Shown: one piece after another, positions 37,393 to 47,447 of the stretch
Numbering within the stretch: the first letter of the stretch is position 1
How the letters are laid out: the number at the start of each line of letters is the position of its first letter
NCBI GenBank assembly: GCA_003676145.1
Contig: NAUB01000024.1
Span: forward strand, 62,001-126,000
Direction: 5' to 3'
DNA length: 64,000 nucleotides
Origin: a gamma proteobacterium symbiont of Stewartia floridana
GTDB taxonomy: Bacteria; Pseudomonadota; Gammaproteobacteria; Chromatiales; Chromatiaceae
Position numbers and translations under genes: made by a program
The notes under the pieces: generated by a model
Databases searched by the model: none
Told to the model about the DNA's origin: nothing
Seen by the model: the letters and a program-made list of their open reading frames with translations, nothing else

Positions 37393-37866
37393 TCAGTGCA
37401 TAAAGTCCTGGGGCGTTGCCCGGCGCCAATCCGCTTCGGACAACAGCCATTCGTCATCCTGTTGCAGAAAGGTTAAATCGAGACGCAGCAGATCTCCCCG
37501 CCACTGGCTCAGTGAGGTCTCCCGATCCTGCGGCGATCCCGCCAGACCGGCGTAGATCAGCACCTGAGCTTGACCGTTCTCCTGCACCTCGATGTTGTCG
37601 ATGGTGGTGAGCAGATGGATCGACTTGTGGCGTAAAAAATAGCCGGCCAGCATGGCTCTCAACTGGCGCAGATCGAAGCCGTTATTGTCGCGGTAATCCG
37701 CATGCACAAATTCCAGGGTGGCCGACAGATCACGGGCCTGAATGTAGGACTCAGCTTCACGGATGGTAGTGCGCAGTTGCTCATCGGCAGACAGTGGATC
37801 ATCGCTACACCCCCAGACTGCATGGAGCAGCAGCAGGATGAAAAAGAGTGAGAAGGCTCTCTGCAT
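37393..37866 (-). CDS. Predicted lipoprotein with NTF2-like domain
   Basis: A 157-residue protein with a signal peptide (MQRAFSLFFILLLLHAV) and Cys20 after WG, a slightly unusual lipobox. The mature part shows ARDLSATLEFVHADYRD and LRAMLAGYFLRHKSIHL, then three beta-strand-like stretches ending in LTFLQQDDEWLLSEADW, the layout of small NTF2-like (SnoaL/nuclear-transport-like) domains. I know no experimental role. A GTG at 37875 is an alternative start. It lies 59 bp upstream of the fliK-like start on the same strand. Confidence 0.75.
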   Translation of the reverse strand: MQRAFSLFFILLLLHAVWGCSDDPLSADEQLRTTIREAESYIQARDLSATLEFVHADYRDNNGFDLRQLRAMLAGYFLRHKSIHLLTTIDNIEVQENGQAQVLIYAGLAGSPQDRETSLSQWRGDLLRLDLTFLQQDDEWLLSEADWRRATPQDFMH

Positions 37867-38004
37867 TTCAATCACCCCAGGTAGAGGGGGTACGGACTCA
37901 CCGCACCGGAACAGATACAGTTACCAGATCGTCATGCAAATACAATGCACACAATCAGCCGCAATCGTTCGCTTTCAGCATCCAAACAACCGCAGCAGGA
38001 AATC

Positions 38005-38023
38005 AGGGCCGGTTAACACGAAT
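38005..38023 (+). repeat. Dispersed AGGGCC-GTTAACAC motif, copy 7
   Basis: AGGGCCGGTTAACACGAAT, one change from the core AGGGCCTGTTAACAC of the copy at 33319, and 22 bp from a palindrome repeat, an arrangement also found behind glgB. Confidence 0.45.
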
Positions 38024-38045
38024 GGCTGTTACTTTAGAGAATAAA

Positions 38046-38141
38046 CCGCAAATGAACGCTAAGCACCGCAAATATCGCGAATAGCTTTCTGAATTGCAGC
38101 CTCATTTGCGCGGATTCGCGGTGATTGGCGTTCATTCGCGG
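38046..38141. repeat. Imperfect palindrome repeat, copy 2
   Basis: The left arm 38046-38069 starts CCGCAAATGAACGCTAAGCA and the right arm 38118-38141 starts GCGGTGATTGGCGTTCATTC; they are complementary with few mismatches. The arms agree with those of copy 1 (23683-23769) at most positions, including the shared GCGGTGATTGGCGT. Confidence 0.65.
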
Positions 38142-38195
38142 ATCATATTCATACATCCAGTGAATCTGGGGCGTGATAGTTAAGCGCCATTCGCC

Positions 38196-39008
<813 letters not shown>

Positions 39009-39073
39009 CTAAGGCGCTTGATTGTCAGGATAATGGGCGCGACTCGCCCATTGTGATTGCACTAAAAACGTTT

Positions 39074-40213
39074 TTAGAAACCCATATTCTCAAAGAACTT
39101 CTTCACCCCATCCACCCAGCTGGTGGAGTGTGGGCTGTGCTTTGCCCCGCCGCGCTTCATGGTTTCATCAAAGCGCTGTAGCAGCTCTTCCTGCTCACCG
39201 GTCAGTTTCACCGGTGTTTCCACCAGCACCCGGCACATCAGATCACCCACCGGACCGCCACGGACCGGCTTGACGCCTTTACCACGCATGCGGAACAGAC
39301 GACCGGTCTGGGTACCGGCAGGAATTTTCAGCATCACCTTGCCATCCAGCGTCGGTACTTCCAACTCGCCACCCAGGGCGGCTATCACAAAACTGATCGG
39401 CACTTCGCAGAACAGATGGTTATCTTCCCGACTGAAGATGGAGTGAGGTTTGACGGCAACCTGCACATAGAGATCTCCTGGCGGTCCACCGCTCTCCCCC
39501 GCCTCGCCTTCTCCGGCCAGACGAATCCGATCGCCGGAATCGACACCCGGCGGTACCTTCACAGAGAGGGTTTTATGCTCTTGTATCCGACCTTGACCCT
39601 GACACTTGGGACAGGGATCGTCGATTACGGTGCCTTTGCCGTGACAGCGCGGACAGGTCTGCTGCACCGAGAAGAATCCCTGCTGCATTCTGACCTGGCC
39701 ATGACCGGCACAGGTTTCACAAGTCTTCGGGGAGGAACCTTTCTTGGCGCCGCTGCCGCCGCAGGTATCGCACTTCACCAGGGTAGGCACACGAATCTTG
39801 ACGGTGGTTCCGGCCACCGCATCTTCCAGCGAGAGCTGCAGGTTGTAGCGCAGATCGGCGCCCCGATGGACACGGGAACCGCCACCGCCGCGGGCACCGC
39901 CGAAGATATCGCCAAACACATCACCGAAGATATCGGAAAAGCTGGCATCACCACCGCCACCGAACCCACCACCCATGGTCTGGTCGACGCCCGCATGACC
40001 AAACTGGTCATAGGCCGCGCGCTTCTGTGCATCCGAGAGGATCTCGTAGGCCTCTTTTGCCTCTTTGAAGCTCTTTTCAGCAGTGGCTGCCGCATCACCG
40101 GTATTGCGATCCGGATGATGTTTCATAGCCAACCGACGATAGGCCTTTTTGATTTCGGCCTCACTGGCGTTCTTGTTAACGCCCAATACTTCGTAATAAT
40201 CTTTTTTCGCCAT
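39074..40213 (-). CDS. dnaJ: Chaperone protein DnaJ
   Basis: A 379-residue type I Hsp40 that stimulates the DnaK ATPase. The J domain includes HPDRNTGD (the HPD motif), followed by a Gly/Phe-rich linker ([12 protein letters not shown]). The zinc-binding domain has four repeats: [24 protein letters not shown] and CPKCQGQG. The substrate-binding C-terminal domain follows. The start is the ATG at 40213 ([11 protein letters not shown]); an upstream TTG or ATG would add six residues. It is separated from dnaK by a 158-bp gap containing an intrinsic terminator. Confidence 0.97.
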   Translation of the reverse strand: MAKKDYYEVLGVNKNASEAEIKKAYRRLAMKHHPDRNTGDAAATAEKSFKEAKEAYEILSDAQKRAAYDQFGHAGVDQTMGGGFGGGGDASFSDIFGDVFGDIFGGARGGGGSRVHRGADLRYNLQLSLEDAVAGTTVKIRVPTLVKCDTCGGSGAKKGSSPKTCETCAGHGQVRMQQGFFSVQQTCPRCHGKGTVIDDPCPKCQGQGRIQEHKTLSVKVPPGVDSGDRIRLAGEGEAGESGGPPGDLYVQVAVKPHSIFSREDNHLFCEVPISFVIAALGGELEVPTLDGKVMLKIPAGTQTGRLFRMRGKGVKPVRGGPVGDLMCRVLVETPVKLTGEQEELLQRFDETMKRGGAKHSPHSTSWVDGVKKFFENMGF

Positions 40214-40318
40214 GGTTGGTTCTGTCTGCAAACTATCTGTGTTCTGTTAAATAGAGATCACTTCAAACCGCTGTTTTACTGCAATCCCACCCTGTTTTTT
40301 GTGTATCGGTATAACGCC

Positions 40319-40352
40319 AAAAACCGTACACCAGACGAGCCGGTGTACGGTT
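40319..40352 (-). terminator. Intrinsic terminator between dnaK and dnaJ
   Basis: On the minus strand, AACCGTACACC (40352-40342) pairs with GGTGTACGGTT (40332-40322), an 11-bp perfect stem with a 9-nt loop, and runs into TTTTT (40323-40319). It lies 20 bp after the dnaK stop, so part of the transcript ends before dnaJ, which would keep DnaJ below DnaK. Confidence 0.75.
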
Positions 40353-40371
40353 CAATGGCGACAAAGACAGA

Positions 40372-42315
40372 CTAATTCTTGTTGTCTTTGACCTCTTCGA
40401 ACTCGGCATCGACCACATCGTCATCCGCCTTTCCGGCAGTGCCTTCCGGCTCGGCTTCCGCGCCAGGCGCTGCACCTTCGCCAGCCTCAGCACCCTTCTG
40501 GGCATAGAGACGTTCGGCCATTTTACCTGAGGCCTCGGCCAATACCTTGGTTTTCTCCTCGATGACCTCTTTGTCATCGCCGCCCATCACCGCCTCAAGA
40601 TCCTTGATGGCGCTTTCGATGGCCTCTTTCTCGCCCGCTTCCAGCTTATCCTCGCCCAGCTCTTCCATCGACTTCCTGGTGGCGTGGATCATGGAATCGG
40701 CCTGATTGCGTGCCGCCACCAGCTCATGGAACTTGCGATCCTCATCCGCATGGGCTTCCGCATCGTTGACCATACGATCGATCTCTTCGTCACTCAGACC
40801 TGAAGAGGCCTTGATCACGATCGACTGCTCCTTGCCGGTGGCCTTGTCCTTGGCGGAGACATTCAGGATACCGTTGGCATCGATGTCGAAGCTGACCTCG
40901 ATCTGAGGTACGCCGCGAGGCGCCGGCGGTATATCGCTGAGGTCGAAACGACCCAGGGATTTGTTGGCCCCGGCCTGCTCACGCTCACCCTGCAGTACAT
41001 GGACTGTTACGGCGGTCTGGTTGTCATCCGCGGTGGAGAAGACCTGCGAAGCCGTTGTCGGGATCGTGGTGTTCTTCTCGATCAGCTTGGTCATCACCCC
41101 GCCGAGGGTCTCGATACCCAGGGAGAGTGGTGTGACGTCCAGCAGCAGAACATCCTTGACCTCGCCACCCAGGACACCGCCCTGAATCGCTGCACCGATT
41201 GCCACAGCCTCATCGGGATTCACATCCTTACGCGGCTCTTTGCCGAAGAAGGCTTTCACCGCTTCCTGTACTTTCGGCATACGACTCTGACCACCCACCA
41301 GGATGATCTCATCGATCTTGGAGGCATCCACGCCCGCATCCTTCAGCGCCACTTTACAGGGCTCGATGGTACGTGTGACCAGATCGTCGACCAGAGACTC
41401 CAGCTTGGAGCGGGTCAGTTTCAGGTTCAGATGTTTCGGGCCACTGGCATCTGCGGTGATATAGGGCAGATTGATGTCGGTCTGCTGGCTTGAGGAGAGC
41501 TCGATTTTCGCCTTCTCAGCCGCCTCTTTGAGACGTTGCAGGGCCAAAGGATCGTTACGCAGGTCGAAACCCTGATCCTTTTTGAACTCATCCACCAGAT
41601 GATCGATGATGCGCAGATCGAAGTCTTCACCACCGAGGAAGGTGTCACCGTTGGTGGAGAGCACTTCAAACTGGTGCTCGCCATCGATCTCGGCGATCTC
41701 GATGATGGAGATATCGAAGGTACCACCACCCAGGTCGTATACCGCCAGGGTCTGGTCGCCACGCTTTTTGTCCATACCGTAGGCCAGGGCCGCAGCGGTA
41801 GGCTCATTGATGATCCGCTTCACTTCCAGACCGGCAATGCGTCCGGCATCTTTGGTGGCCTGACGCTGGGAGTCGTTGAAGTAAGCTGGAACCGTGATGA
41901 CAGCCTCGTTGACCGTCTCACCCAGATAGTCTTCCGCGGTCTTTTTCATCTTCTGCAGAATCTTCGCAGAGATCTCCGGCGGCGCCATCTTCTTGCCATT
42001 CACCTCAACCCAGGCATCACCATTGTCGGCCTGGACGATTTTGTATGGCACCATGTCGGCGTCCCGCTGAACCACTTTGTCCTTGAACATGCGGCCGATC
42101 AGACGTTTGATGGCGAACAGGGTGTTCTGGGGGTTGGTGACGGCCTGGCGTTTGGCGGACTGGCCAACCAGAATCTCACCGTCGTTGCTATAGGCGATAA
42201 TCGATGGGGTCGTACGATCGCCCTCACTGTTTTCAATGACCTTGGTAGAACTCCCTTCCATGACAGCAACACAGGAGTTGGTCGTTCCCAGGTCGATACC
42301 GATGATCTTGCCCAT
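40372..42315 (-). CDS. dnaK: Chaperone protein DnaK (Hsp70)
   Basis: A 647-residue Hsp70. [17 protein letters not shown] near the start and [16 protein letters not shown] near residue 192 bind ATP, with [12 protein letters not shown] near 341. The substrate domain begins near [22 protein letters not shown]. The C-terminus [11 protein letters not shown] carries the Glu-Glu-Val-Lys-Asp-like end of the bacterial proteins. It sits in the order hrcA-grpE-dnaK-dnaJ, transcribed on the minus strand and downstream of a CIRCE operator. Confidence 0.98.
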   Translation of the reverse strand: MGKIIGIDLGTTNSCVAVMEGSSTKVIENSEGDRTTPSIIAYSNDGEILVGQSAKRQAVTNPQNTLFAIKRLIGRMFKDKVVQRDADMVPYKIVQADNGDAWVEVNGKKMAPPEISAKILQKMKKTAEDYLGETVNEAVITVPAYFNDSQRQATKDAGRIAGLEVKRIINEPTAAALAYGMDKKRGDQTLAVYDLGGGTFDISIIEIAEIDGEHQFEVLSTNGDTFLGGEDFDLRIIDHLVDEFKKDQGFDLRNDPLALQRLKEAAEKAKIELSSSQQTDINLPYITADASGPKHLNLKLTRSKLESLVDDLVTRTIEPCKVALKDAGVDASKIDEIILVGGQSRMPKVQEAVKAFFGKEPRKDVNPDEAVAIGAAIQGGVLGGEVKDVLLLDVTPLSLGIETLGGVMTKLIEKNTTIPTTASQVFSTADDNQTAVTVHVLQGEREQAGANKSLGRFDLSDIPPAPRGVPQIEVSFDIDANGILNVSAKDKATGKEQSIVIKASSGLSDEEIDRMVNDAEAHADEDRKFHELVAARNQADSMIHATRKSMEELGEDKLEAGEKEAIESAIKDLEAVMGGDDKEVIEEKTKVLAEASGKMAERLYAQKGAEAGEGAAPGAEAEPEGTAGKADDDVVDAEFEEVKDNKN

Positions 42316-42396
42316 GATGTTTAACTCTCCGAAATCTTTATAAATAAGTGATATTTCTTGATGACTGTCCCTAATGTGGGGTCATCTGTGTGGGTT

Positions 42397-43014
42397 TCAA
42401 GCCTGCTCATCGATCGATGCGCCTGATGAGGCCTTGGAGACCATCACCATGGCCGGTCTCAGCAGCCGTCCATTGAGCAGATAGCCCTTCTGTACAACCG
42501 CCACAACGGTGTTGGGTTCCACATCATCACGCTCCTGCATCGACATCGCCTGATGGAACTCTGGATTGAAGGCCTCACCGTCAGGATCCACCTGTTCGAT
42601 GCCGTGGCGATTCATCACATCCACCAGCAGCTTCAGGGTCAGCTCGGTTCCTTCACGGATCTTGTCGATATCCGCACCGTCGTCCAGGGAGGCCTGATAG
42701 CCCAGTTCCAGGCTATCCCACACCTGCAGCATGTCTTGTGAGATCTTATCCAAGGCAAATTTATGGGCATTCTCCAGGTCCCGCTGGCTGCGTTTGCGCA
42801 GATTGTCCATTTCAGCCCGCATCCGCATCACCTGATCCCAGTGCTCATCCGCCTTTGAGCGGGCATCTTCGAGCAACTTGGTCAGCTCCTGATGATCCTG
42901 ATCGGATACCGCTGCCTCCTCAATCACCTCATTCTCGGCAACAGGCTCTTCCACCTGAGCCTGGGGTTCTTCCACATTCTCTGCCGAATCTTGTGGTTGA
43001 TCCTTATCTATCAC
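42397..43014 (-). CDS. grpE: Nucleotide exchange factor GrpE
   Basis: A 205-residue GrpE: an acidic N-terminal tail (EEPQAQVEEPVAENEVIEEA), a long helical dimerisation part with RMRAEMDNLRKRSQRDLENA, and the C-terminal beta domain with GEAFNPEFHQAMSMQE and VVAVVQKGYLLNGRLLRPAMV, the family signature. The GTG at 43014 is chosen because GAGGT sits eight bases before it; a TTG at 43029 contains that site and so is unlikely. It releases ADP from DnaK. A short CCCCG/CGGGG hairpin separates it from hrcA. Confidence 0.95.
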   Translation of the reverse strand: MIDKDQPQDSAENVEEPQAQVEEPVAENEVIEEAAVSDQDHQELTKLLEDARSKADEHWDQVMRMRAEMDNLRKRSQRDLENAHKFALDKISQDMLQVWDSLELGYQASLDDGADIDKIREGTELTLKLLVDVMNRHGIEQVDPDGEAFNPEFHQAMSMQERDDVEPNTVVAVVQKGYLLNGRLLRPAMVMVSKASSGASIDEQA

Positions 43015-43093
43015 TTGGTTTGACCTCAATTAAATTTGAACGACAAATAGAGAACCCCGGATTTCGGGGCAATCCCTTGTCAGATTGGGACGA

Positions 43094-44152
43094 TTAATTT
43101 TTTTTCAAGGCTGCACTGAGAATTTTTGCGGTGATATCGACCACCGGTATGACCCGCTCATAGTTCATACGGGTCGGCCCGATCACCCCCAGCACACCGA
43201 CCATCTCTTCATTCACCTGGTAGGGAGCGGTGACCACAGAGCAGCCGTTGAGCAGTTGATAGCCGGACTCCTCGCCGATGAAGATCTGTACCCCGTCGGC
43301 GTTCTGGAACTGATCCAGCAGATGCAGAATCTCGCGTTTCTCAGTAAAGGCATCGAACAGCTTGCGCAGCTGATCCAGCCCGGAAAGCTCAGCAAATTCC
43401 ATTAGATTGGTCTGTCCGGCGATCATGCAGTCCTCTTCCGACTCACTGGCATTGACCACCTCGCCCGCCATACTGAGGGCCTGGGTCATCATCTGATCGA
43501 AATGGTCCCGGGCATCGTTCAGCTCCTGCAGCAGACGTTTGCGCACCAGATCCATATCGCGCCCGGCAAAGGAGTTGGTGAGGAAATTGGCCGCCTGCTC
43601 CAGCTCAACCCGCTCGAAATCCCGGTGGGTGTGCAGAATCCGGTTGTGCACCTCGCCCGAATCGGTCACCAGAATACCCAGAACCCGGTGTTCGGAGAGG
43701 GGCAGAAACTCGATCTGGCGGAAGGTGGTCTTCTCCCGCCTCGGCAGGGTCACCACACCCGCCATGTGCGTCACGCCGGAGAGCAGACGGGAGGCCGATG
43801 CGAGCAGCATTTTGTTCTCCTCGCCCCCCATGATCAGCTCAGAGCGGATCTTCTCCACTTCCGCCTTTTTCAGATCCTGCACGGTCAGCAGGGAGTCGAT
43901 GAACATCCGGTAGCCGGTGATGGTGGGTACCCGGCCGGCCGAGGTATGCGGTGAAGAGACCAGTCCCAGATCCTCCAGATCGGCCAGCACATTACGCACC
44001 GTGGCGGGACTCAGATCCAGACCGGTGTCTTTCGCCAGGGTTCGCGAACCCACAGGCTGTCCTTCTTTGATATAGCGTTCAATCAGCGCTTTCAGGAAAT
44101 GCTGCGCGCGCTCACTGACCACGGTTTCATTGACCGATTTGTTCTCTGACAA
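43094..44152 (-). CDS. hrcA: Heat-inducible transcription repressor HrcA
   Basis: A 352-residue HrcA, repressor of class I heat-shock genes. The N-terminal winged helix includes QPVGSRTLAKDTGLDLSPATVRN, followed by LVSSPHTSAGRVPTITGYR. The C-terminal GAF-like part ends NYERVIPVVDITAKILSAAL. I chose the TTG at 44152, six bases after GGAG; a GTG at 44179 would lie inside the CIRCE operator and add nine residues. It is the first gene of the minus-strand run ending in dnaJ, so it represses its own operon. Confidence 0.93.
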   Translation of the reverse strand: MSENKSVNETVVSERAQHFLKALIERYIKEGQPVGSRTLAKDTGLDLSPATVRNVLADLEDLGLVSSPHTSAGRVPTITGYRMFIDSLLTVQDLKKAEVEKIRSELIMGGEENKMLLASASRLLSGVTHMAGVVTLPRREKTTFRQIEFLPLSEHRVLGILVTDSGEVHNRILHTHRDFERVELEQAANFLTNSFAGRDMDLVRKRLLQELNDARDHFDQMMTQALSMAGEVVNASESEEDCMIAGQTNLMEFAELSGLDQLRKLFDAFTEKREILHLLDQFQNADGVQIFIGEESGYQLLNGCSVVTAPYQVNEEMVGVLGVIGPTRMNYERVIPVVDITAKILSAALKKN

Positions 44153-44172
44153 GGGAGTCTCCGGGGTGATGA

Positions 44173-44199
44173 TTAGCACTCATTCCAGTCGAGTGCCAA
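44173..44199 (-). promoter_or_regulatory. CIRCE operator
   Basis: TTAGCACTC, nine bases, GAGTGCCAA: a CIRCE inverted repeat with one arm position changed from the consensus TTAGCACTC-N9-GAGTGCTAA. It lies 20 bp upstream of the chosen hrcA start, as expected for HrcA autoregulation. Confidence 0.92.
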
Positions 44200-44207
44200 T
44201 GTATGAA

Positions 44208-44236
44208 AAGCTAGCAACTCAGATTCACCTAGTCAA
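44208..44236 (-). promoter_or_regulatory. Predicted promoter of the hrcA operon
   Basis: On the minus strand TTGACT (44236-44231), a 17-bp spacer and TAGCTT (44213-44208). The -10 is weak but the placement puts the start of transcription at or just before the CIRCE element, so HrcA binding would block it. Confidence 0.45.
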
Positions 44237-44354
44237 GCATTCCGCTTCCCGGGCACTCCCCACTTGGATTGCCCATGGCAGCATGCTAACGTTGAGGAAT
44301 GGCGCTTTTTCAAGCATTTGATCTTAGACCCTAGCCACGAGCCAAGCACCAGGT

Positions 44355-45248
44355 ATGTACAAGCGGTTTCAGCAAATCGGACTGATTGGAAAACATGGTG
44401 ACCCGGTAGTCAAACAGACACTGCTGCGACTCTACGACTACCTGATTGAACACAAACATGAGGTGGTCATCGAGGAAGAGACCTGCCGGATGCTCAACAA
44501 CAAGCCGGTCTCCAGCGTTCCGGAGATCGACCTGCCCAAACACAGTGACCTGGTGATCGTGGTCGGCGGCGACGGCACCCTGTTGCATGCGGCGCGGGTA
44601 CTCTCCCAGCAGAATATACCCCTATTGGGCGTAAACCTCGGACGGCTGGGTTTTCTGGTGGATATCTCACCGGAAGAGCTGACCCAGCAGCTGACCGAGA
44701 TCCTCAACGGAAAATATGAGCAGGAGGCCCGTTTTCTGCTCGAGGTCAGCATGGGGGATGAATCAACAGAGAACCAGAACATCCTGGCGTTCAACGATGT
44801 GGTGCTGCATAAGTGGAATATCGCCCGCATGATCGAGTTTGAAACCTATGTGGACGAACAGCTGGTCAACGACCAACGCTCCGATGGCTTGATCGTCTCA
44901 ACGCCCACCGGCTCGACCGCCTACGCACTCTCTGGTGGCGGCCCGCTGCTGCACCCGTCATTGAATGCCATCGTGCTGGTGCCCATCTGTCCCCACACCC
45001 TGAGTAATCGGCCGATTGTGGTGGATGGTGACAGTTTGATTGAAATCCGCCTCCACCCCGATCATACAGAGGATGTTCAGATCACCTGTGATGGACAGGC
45101 CACCATTCCCGCCATGCCGGGCGAGGTGATCCGGATTCGCAAGGCAGAACATCAGGTGCGGCTGATCCACCCCACCGGATACGACTACTACAGCATCCTC
45201 AGAGCCAAGCTCGGCTGGGCGGAAAACCCCAAAAAGAACCGATGCTAG
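44355..45248 (+). CDS. nadK: NAD kinase
   Basis: A 297-residue NAD kinase that makes NADP. GGDGTLLHAA with the catalytic Asp73 is at residues 71-80, followed by LGVNLGRLGFLVD. NDQRSDGLIVSTPTGSTAYALSGGG near residues 175-200 is the NAD-binding/oligomer loop. It is divergent from hrcA and overlaps recN by 7 bp, so the two are one unit, the usual gammaproteobacterial pairing. Confidence 0.97.
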   Translation: MYKRFQQIGLIGKHGDPVVKQTLLRLYDYLIEHKHEVVIEEETCRMLNNKPVSSVPEIDLPKHSDLVIVVGGDGTLLHAARVLSQQNIPLLGVNLGRLGFLVDISPEELTQQLTEILNGKYEQEARFLLEVSMGDESTENQNILAFNDVVLHKWNIARMIEFETYVDEQLVNDQRSDGLIVSTPTGSTAYALSGGGPLLHPSLNAIVLVPICPHTLSNRPIVVDGDSLIEIRLHPDHTEDVQITCDGQATIPAMPGEVIRIRKAEHQVRLIHPTGYDYYSILRAKLGWAENPKKNRC

Positions 45249-46915
45249 TCCAGCTGCAGATCCATAATCTTGCCGTCGTCTCCGGTATGGCACTGGAACT
45301 GCTCGGGGGTTTGACCGCCTTGACCGGTGAAACCGGTGCGGGTAAGTCGATCCTCATCGACGCGCTTGGTCTGGCTCTGGGTGAAAAGGCCGACAACGGC
45401 CTGATTCGCTCAGGTGCCGACCGGGCAGAGGTTACCGCACAGTTCGATATCACCAATACCCCCGAGGCGGGCCAGTGGCTGCGCCAACAGGATCTGGATG
45501 AGGGGGATGAGTGCATCCTGCGCCGCAGTCTCAACCGGGAGGGTCGCTCCCGCTGCTACATCAATGGTCGCAGCGTGCCCATGCAGCAACTGCAGGATCT
45601 GGGTGATCTGCTGGTTGAGATTCACGGCCAACACGCACACCAGTCCCTGCTCAAGGCCAATCACCAGCGGCGACTGCTGGATGCCTATGCCGGCCATACG
45701 GAGCTCAGCCATCAGCTTGCTCAGCACTACAAAAGCTACCAGAAGGATCTGAAGCGCCTGCAACTTCTCACAGCCGAAACTGAAGAGCGGGCATCACGCC
45801 TGGACCTGCTGCGTTATCAGGCAGAGGAGCTGGCCGCGCTGGATGTTTCCGCAGAAGAACTCATCTCAATCGAGAAAGAGCACTCCCGACTCAGCCACCT
45901 GGAGCAGATCAGAAGCAGCTGTAACCAGATTCTCTCCGGACTGGATGGAGAGCAGCACTCCCTGCGCAGCCAGCTCTCCCGCTCACTCGAGCTGGTCAGC
46001 GAAATCGAACAGCTGGACAGCAGCCTGAAAGACCCCAGGGAGATGATCGACAGTGCACTGATCCAGGTCGATGAAGCACTGGCCTTTCTGCGTAACTACC
46101 TGAACGACATTGCACTCGATCCCAGTGGCCTGCAGCAACTGGAAGAGCGTCTCGGCCTGCTGCATGACGCCTCCAGAAAATATCGGGTGAAACCCCAGCA
46201 GTTGCCCGAAAAACTGCAACAGATCCAAGCGGAAATAGACACCCTCGAAGGGGCGGATGAAACCCTCTCGGAACTCGCCAGCCAGGTTGAGGCCGGACAC
46301 GCCGCCTATCTGAAGCTGGGCGAGCAACTCTCCAAGAAGCGCCGCACCTCGGCCAAACGCTTGAGCCGGGTGATTACCGATGCGATGCAGACCCTGGGCA
46401 TGCCCGGTGGTCAGTTCAATGTTCTGCTGACCCCGCTGGAGACCGATGAGGCCGGGGCAAACGGTCTGGAGCAGGTGGACTTCCAGGTCTCAGCCAACCC
46501 GGGACTGCCCCTGGACCTGCTCAGTAAGGTGGCCTCGGGTGGTGAACTCTCCCGTATCAGTCTCGCCATCCAGGTGGCAACCATCGAGTGTGGCACCACG
46601 CCAACCCTGATTTTTGATGAGGTGGATGTGGGGATTGGCGGTGGTGTTGCCGAAATTGTCGGTCAGATGCTGCGCAAGCTCTCCTCAAACCGGCAGATTC
46701 TGTGCGTTACCCACCTGCCCCAGGTTGCGGCCCAGGCGATGCACCATTTCCAAGTCCAGAAGACAACCCAGCAGAAGAGCACCAGCACCGATATTGCCAG
46801 ACTGGATGATGATCAGCGGATTCAGGAGATTGCCCGTATGCTGGGCGGCATAAAAATCACCGAACAGACGCTTGCCCACGCTCAGGAGATGGTGACATTG
46901 GCGGCAGAGGCTTAG
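45242..46915 (+). CDS. recN: DNA repair protein RecN
   Basis: A 557-residue SMC-like ATPase in double-strand break repair. Walker A GETGAGKS is at residues 29-36; long coiled-coil arms occupy the middle (for instance EKEHSRLSHLEQIRSSCNQI). The C-terminal half has ASGGELSRISLAIQ (ABC signature) and LIFDEVDVGIGGGVA (Walker B). It starts seven bases before the nadK stop. I see no clear LexA box upstream, consistent with transcription from the nadK promoter. Confidence 0.97.
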   Translation: MLVQLQIHNLAVVSGMALELLGGLTALTGETGAGKSILIDALGLALGEKADNGLIRSGADRAEVTAQFDITNTPEAGQWLRQQDLDEGDECILRRSLNREGRSRCYINGRSVPMQQLQDLGDLLVEIHGQHAHQSLLKANHQRRLLDAYAGHTELSHQLAQHYKSYQKDLKRLQLLTAETEERASRLDLLRYQAEELAALDVSAEELISIEKEHSRLSHLEQIRSSCNQILSGLDGEQHSLRSQLSRSLELVSEIEQLDSSLKDPREMIDSALIQVDEALAFLRNYLNDIALDPSGLQQLEERLGLLHDASRKYRVKPQQLPEKLQQIQAEIDTLEGADETLSELASQVEAGHAAYLKLGEQLSKKRRTSAKRLSRVITDAMQTLGMPGGQFNVLLTPLETDEAGANGLEQVDFQVSANPGLPLDLLSKVASGGELSRISLAIQVATIECGTTPTLIFDEVDVGIGGGVAEIVGQMLRKLSSNRQILCVTHLPQVAAQAMHHFQVQKTTQQKSTSTDIARLDDDQRIQEIARMLGGIKITEQTLAHAQEMVTLAAEA

Positions 46916-46951
46916 GGCTGTTTCGGCGAGTCTGGTGTCGACACGATCGTG

Positions 46952-47371
46952 TCAATTCACATTGCACTTGGGATTGCCACAGTGACCATAGATGATCAGT
47001 GAGTGATCGACGATTTCAAAACCATGATCCTTGGCGATCTCCTTTTGCCGGTTTTCGATGGTGCTGTCGACAAACTCCTCCACCTTGCCACAGACCACGC
47101 AGACAAGATGGTCGTGATGGTTGCCACGCTCAAGCTCGAATACCGCATGCCCACCCTCGAAATTGTGCCGCGTCACCAGGCCCGCAGACTCAAACTGGGT
47201 CAAAACGCGATAGACGGTTGCCAGGCCGATCTCTTCACCCTTTTCCAGCAGCATCTTGTAGACATCTTCAGCACTGACATGACGCTGGGCACTATTCTCC
47301 AGTAACTCCAGTATCTTCACCCTGGGCAGGGTAACTTTGAGTCCGGCTTTTCGAATATCCTGGTTATCCAT
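46952..47371 (-). CDS. fur: Ferric uptake regulator
   Basis: A 139-residue Fur. The winged-helix DNA-binding half (RKAGLKVTLPRVKILELLE, then GLATVYRVLTQFESAGLV) is followed by the metal site HHDH at residues 85-88 and CVVC at 91-94, with a C-terminal CGNPKC pair for structural zinc. It represses iron genes with Fe(II). Convergent with recN and divergent from bamE, a standard gammaproteobacterial position. A 14-bp palindrome GACACGATCGTGTC (46940-46953) overlaps its stop codon. Confidence 0.97.
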   Translation of the reverse strand: MDNQDIRKAGLKVTLPRVKILELLENSAQRHVSAEDVYKMLLEKGEEIGLATVYRVLTQFESAGLVTRHNFEGGHAVFELERGNHHDHLVCVVCGKVEEFVDSTIENRQKEIAKDHGFEIVDHSLIIYGHCGNPKCNVN

Positions 47372-47447
47372 CCAGACAGATCTCCAACGAGTGTTTCTTG
47401 GATTTGGAATGGGTTATTATGGTGGTAGTTAATGAATTGTACTCGTA

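Larger units (their letters stand above)
37867..38195. other. Repeat-bearing gap between the lipoprotein gene and dapB
   Basis: About 330 bp with a copy of the AGGGCC motif (38005-38023) and a copy of the 24-base-arm palindrome (38046-38141), which together take up most of it. No gene is supported. Confidence 0.5.

Noticed and set aside
42397-43029. TTG at 43029 as the grpE start
   Set aside because: The only good ribosome binding site (GAGGT) lies inside that extension and fits the GTG at 43014.
46940-46953. GACACGATCGTGTC palindrome as a regulator site
   Set aside because: It overlaps the fur stop codon between convergent genes, where an operator is unlikely; probably incidental.
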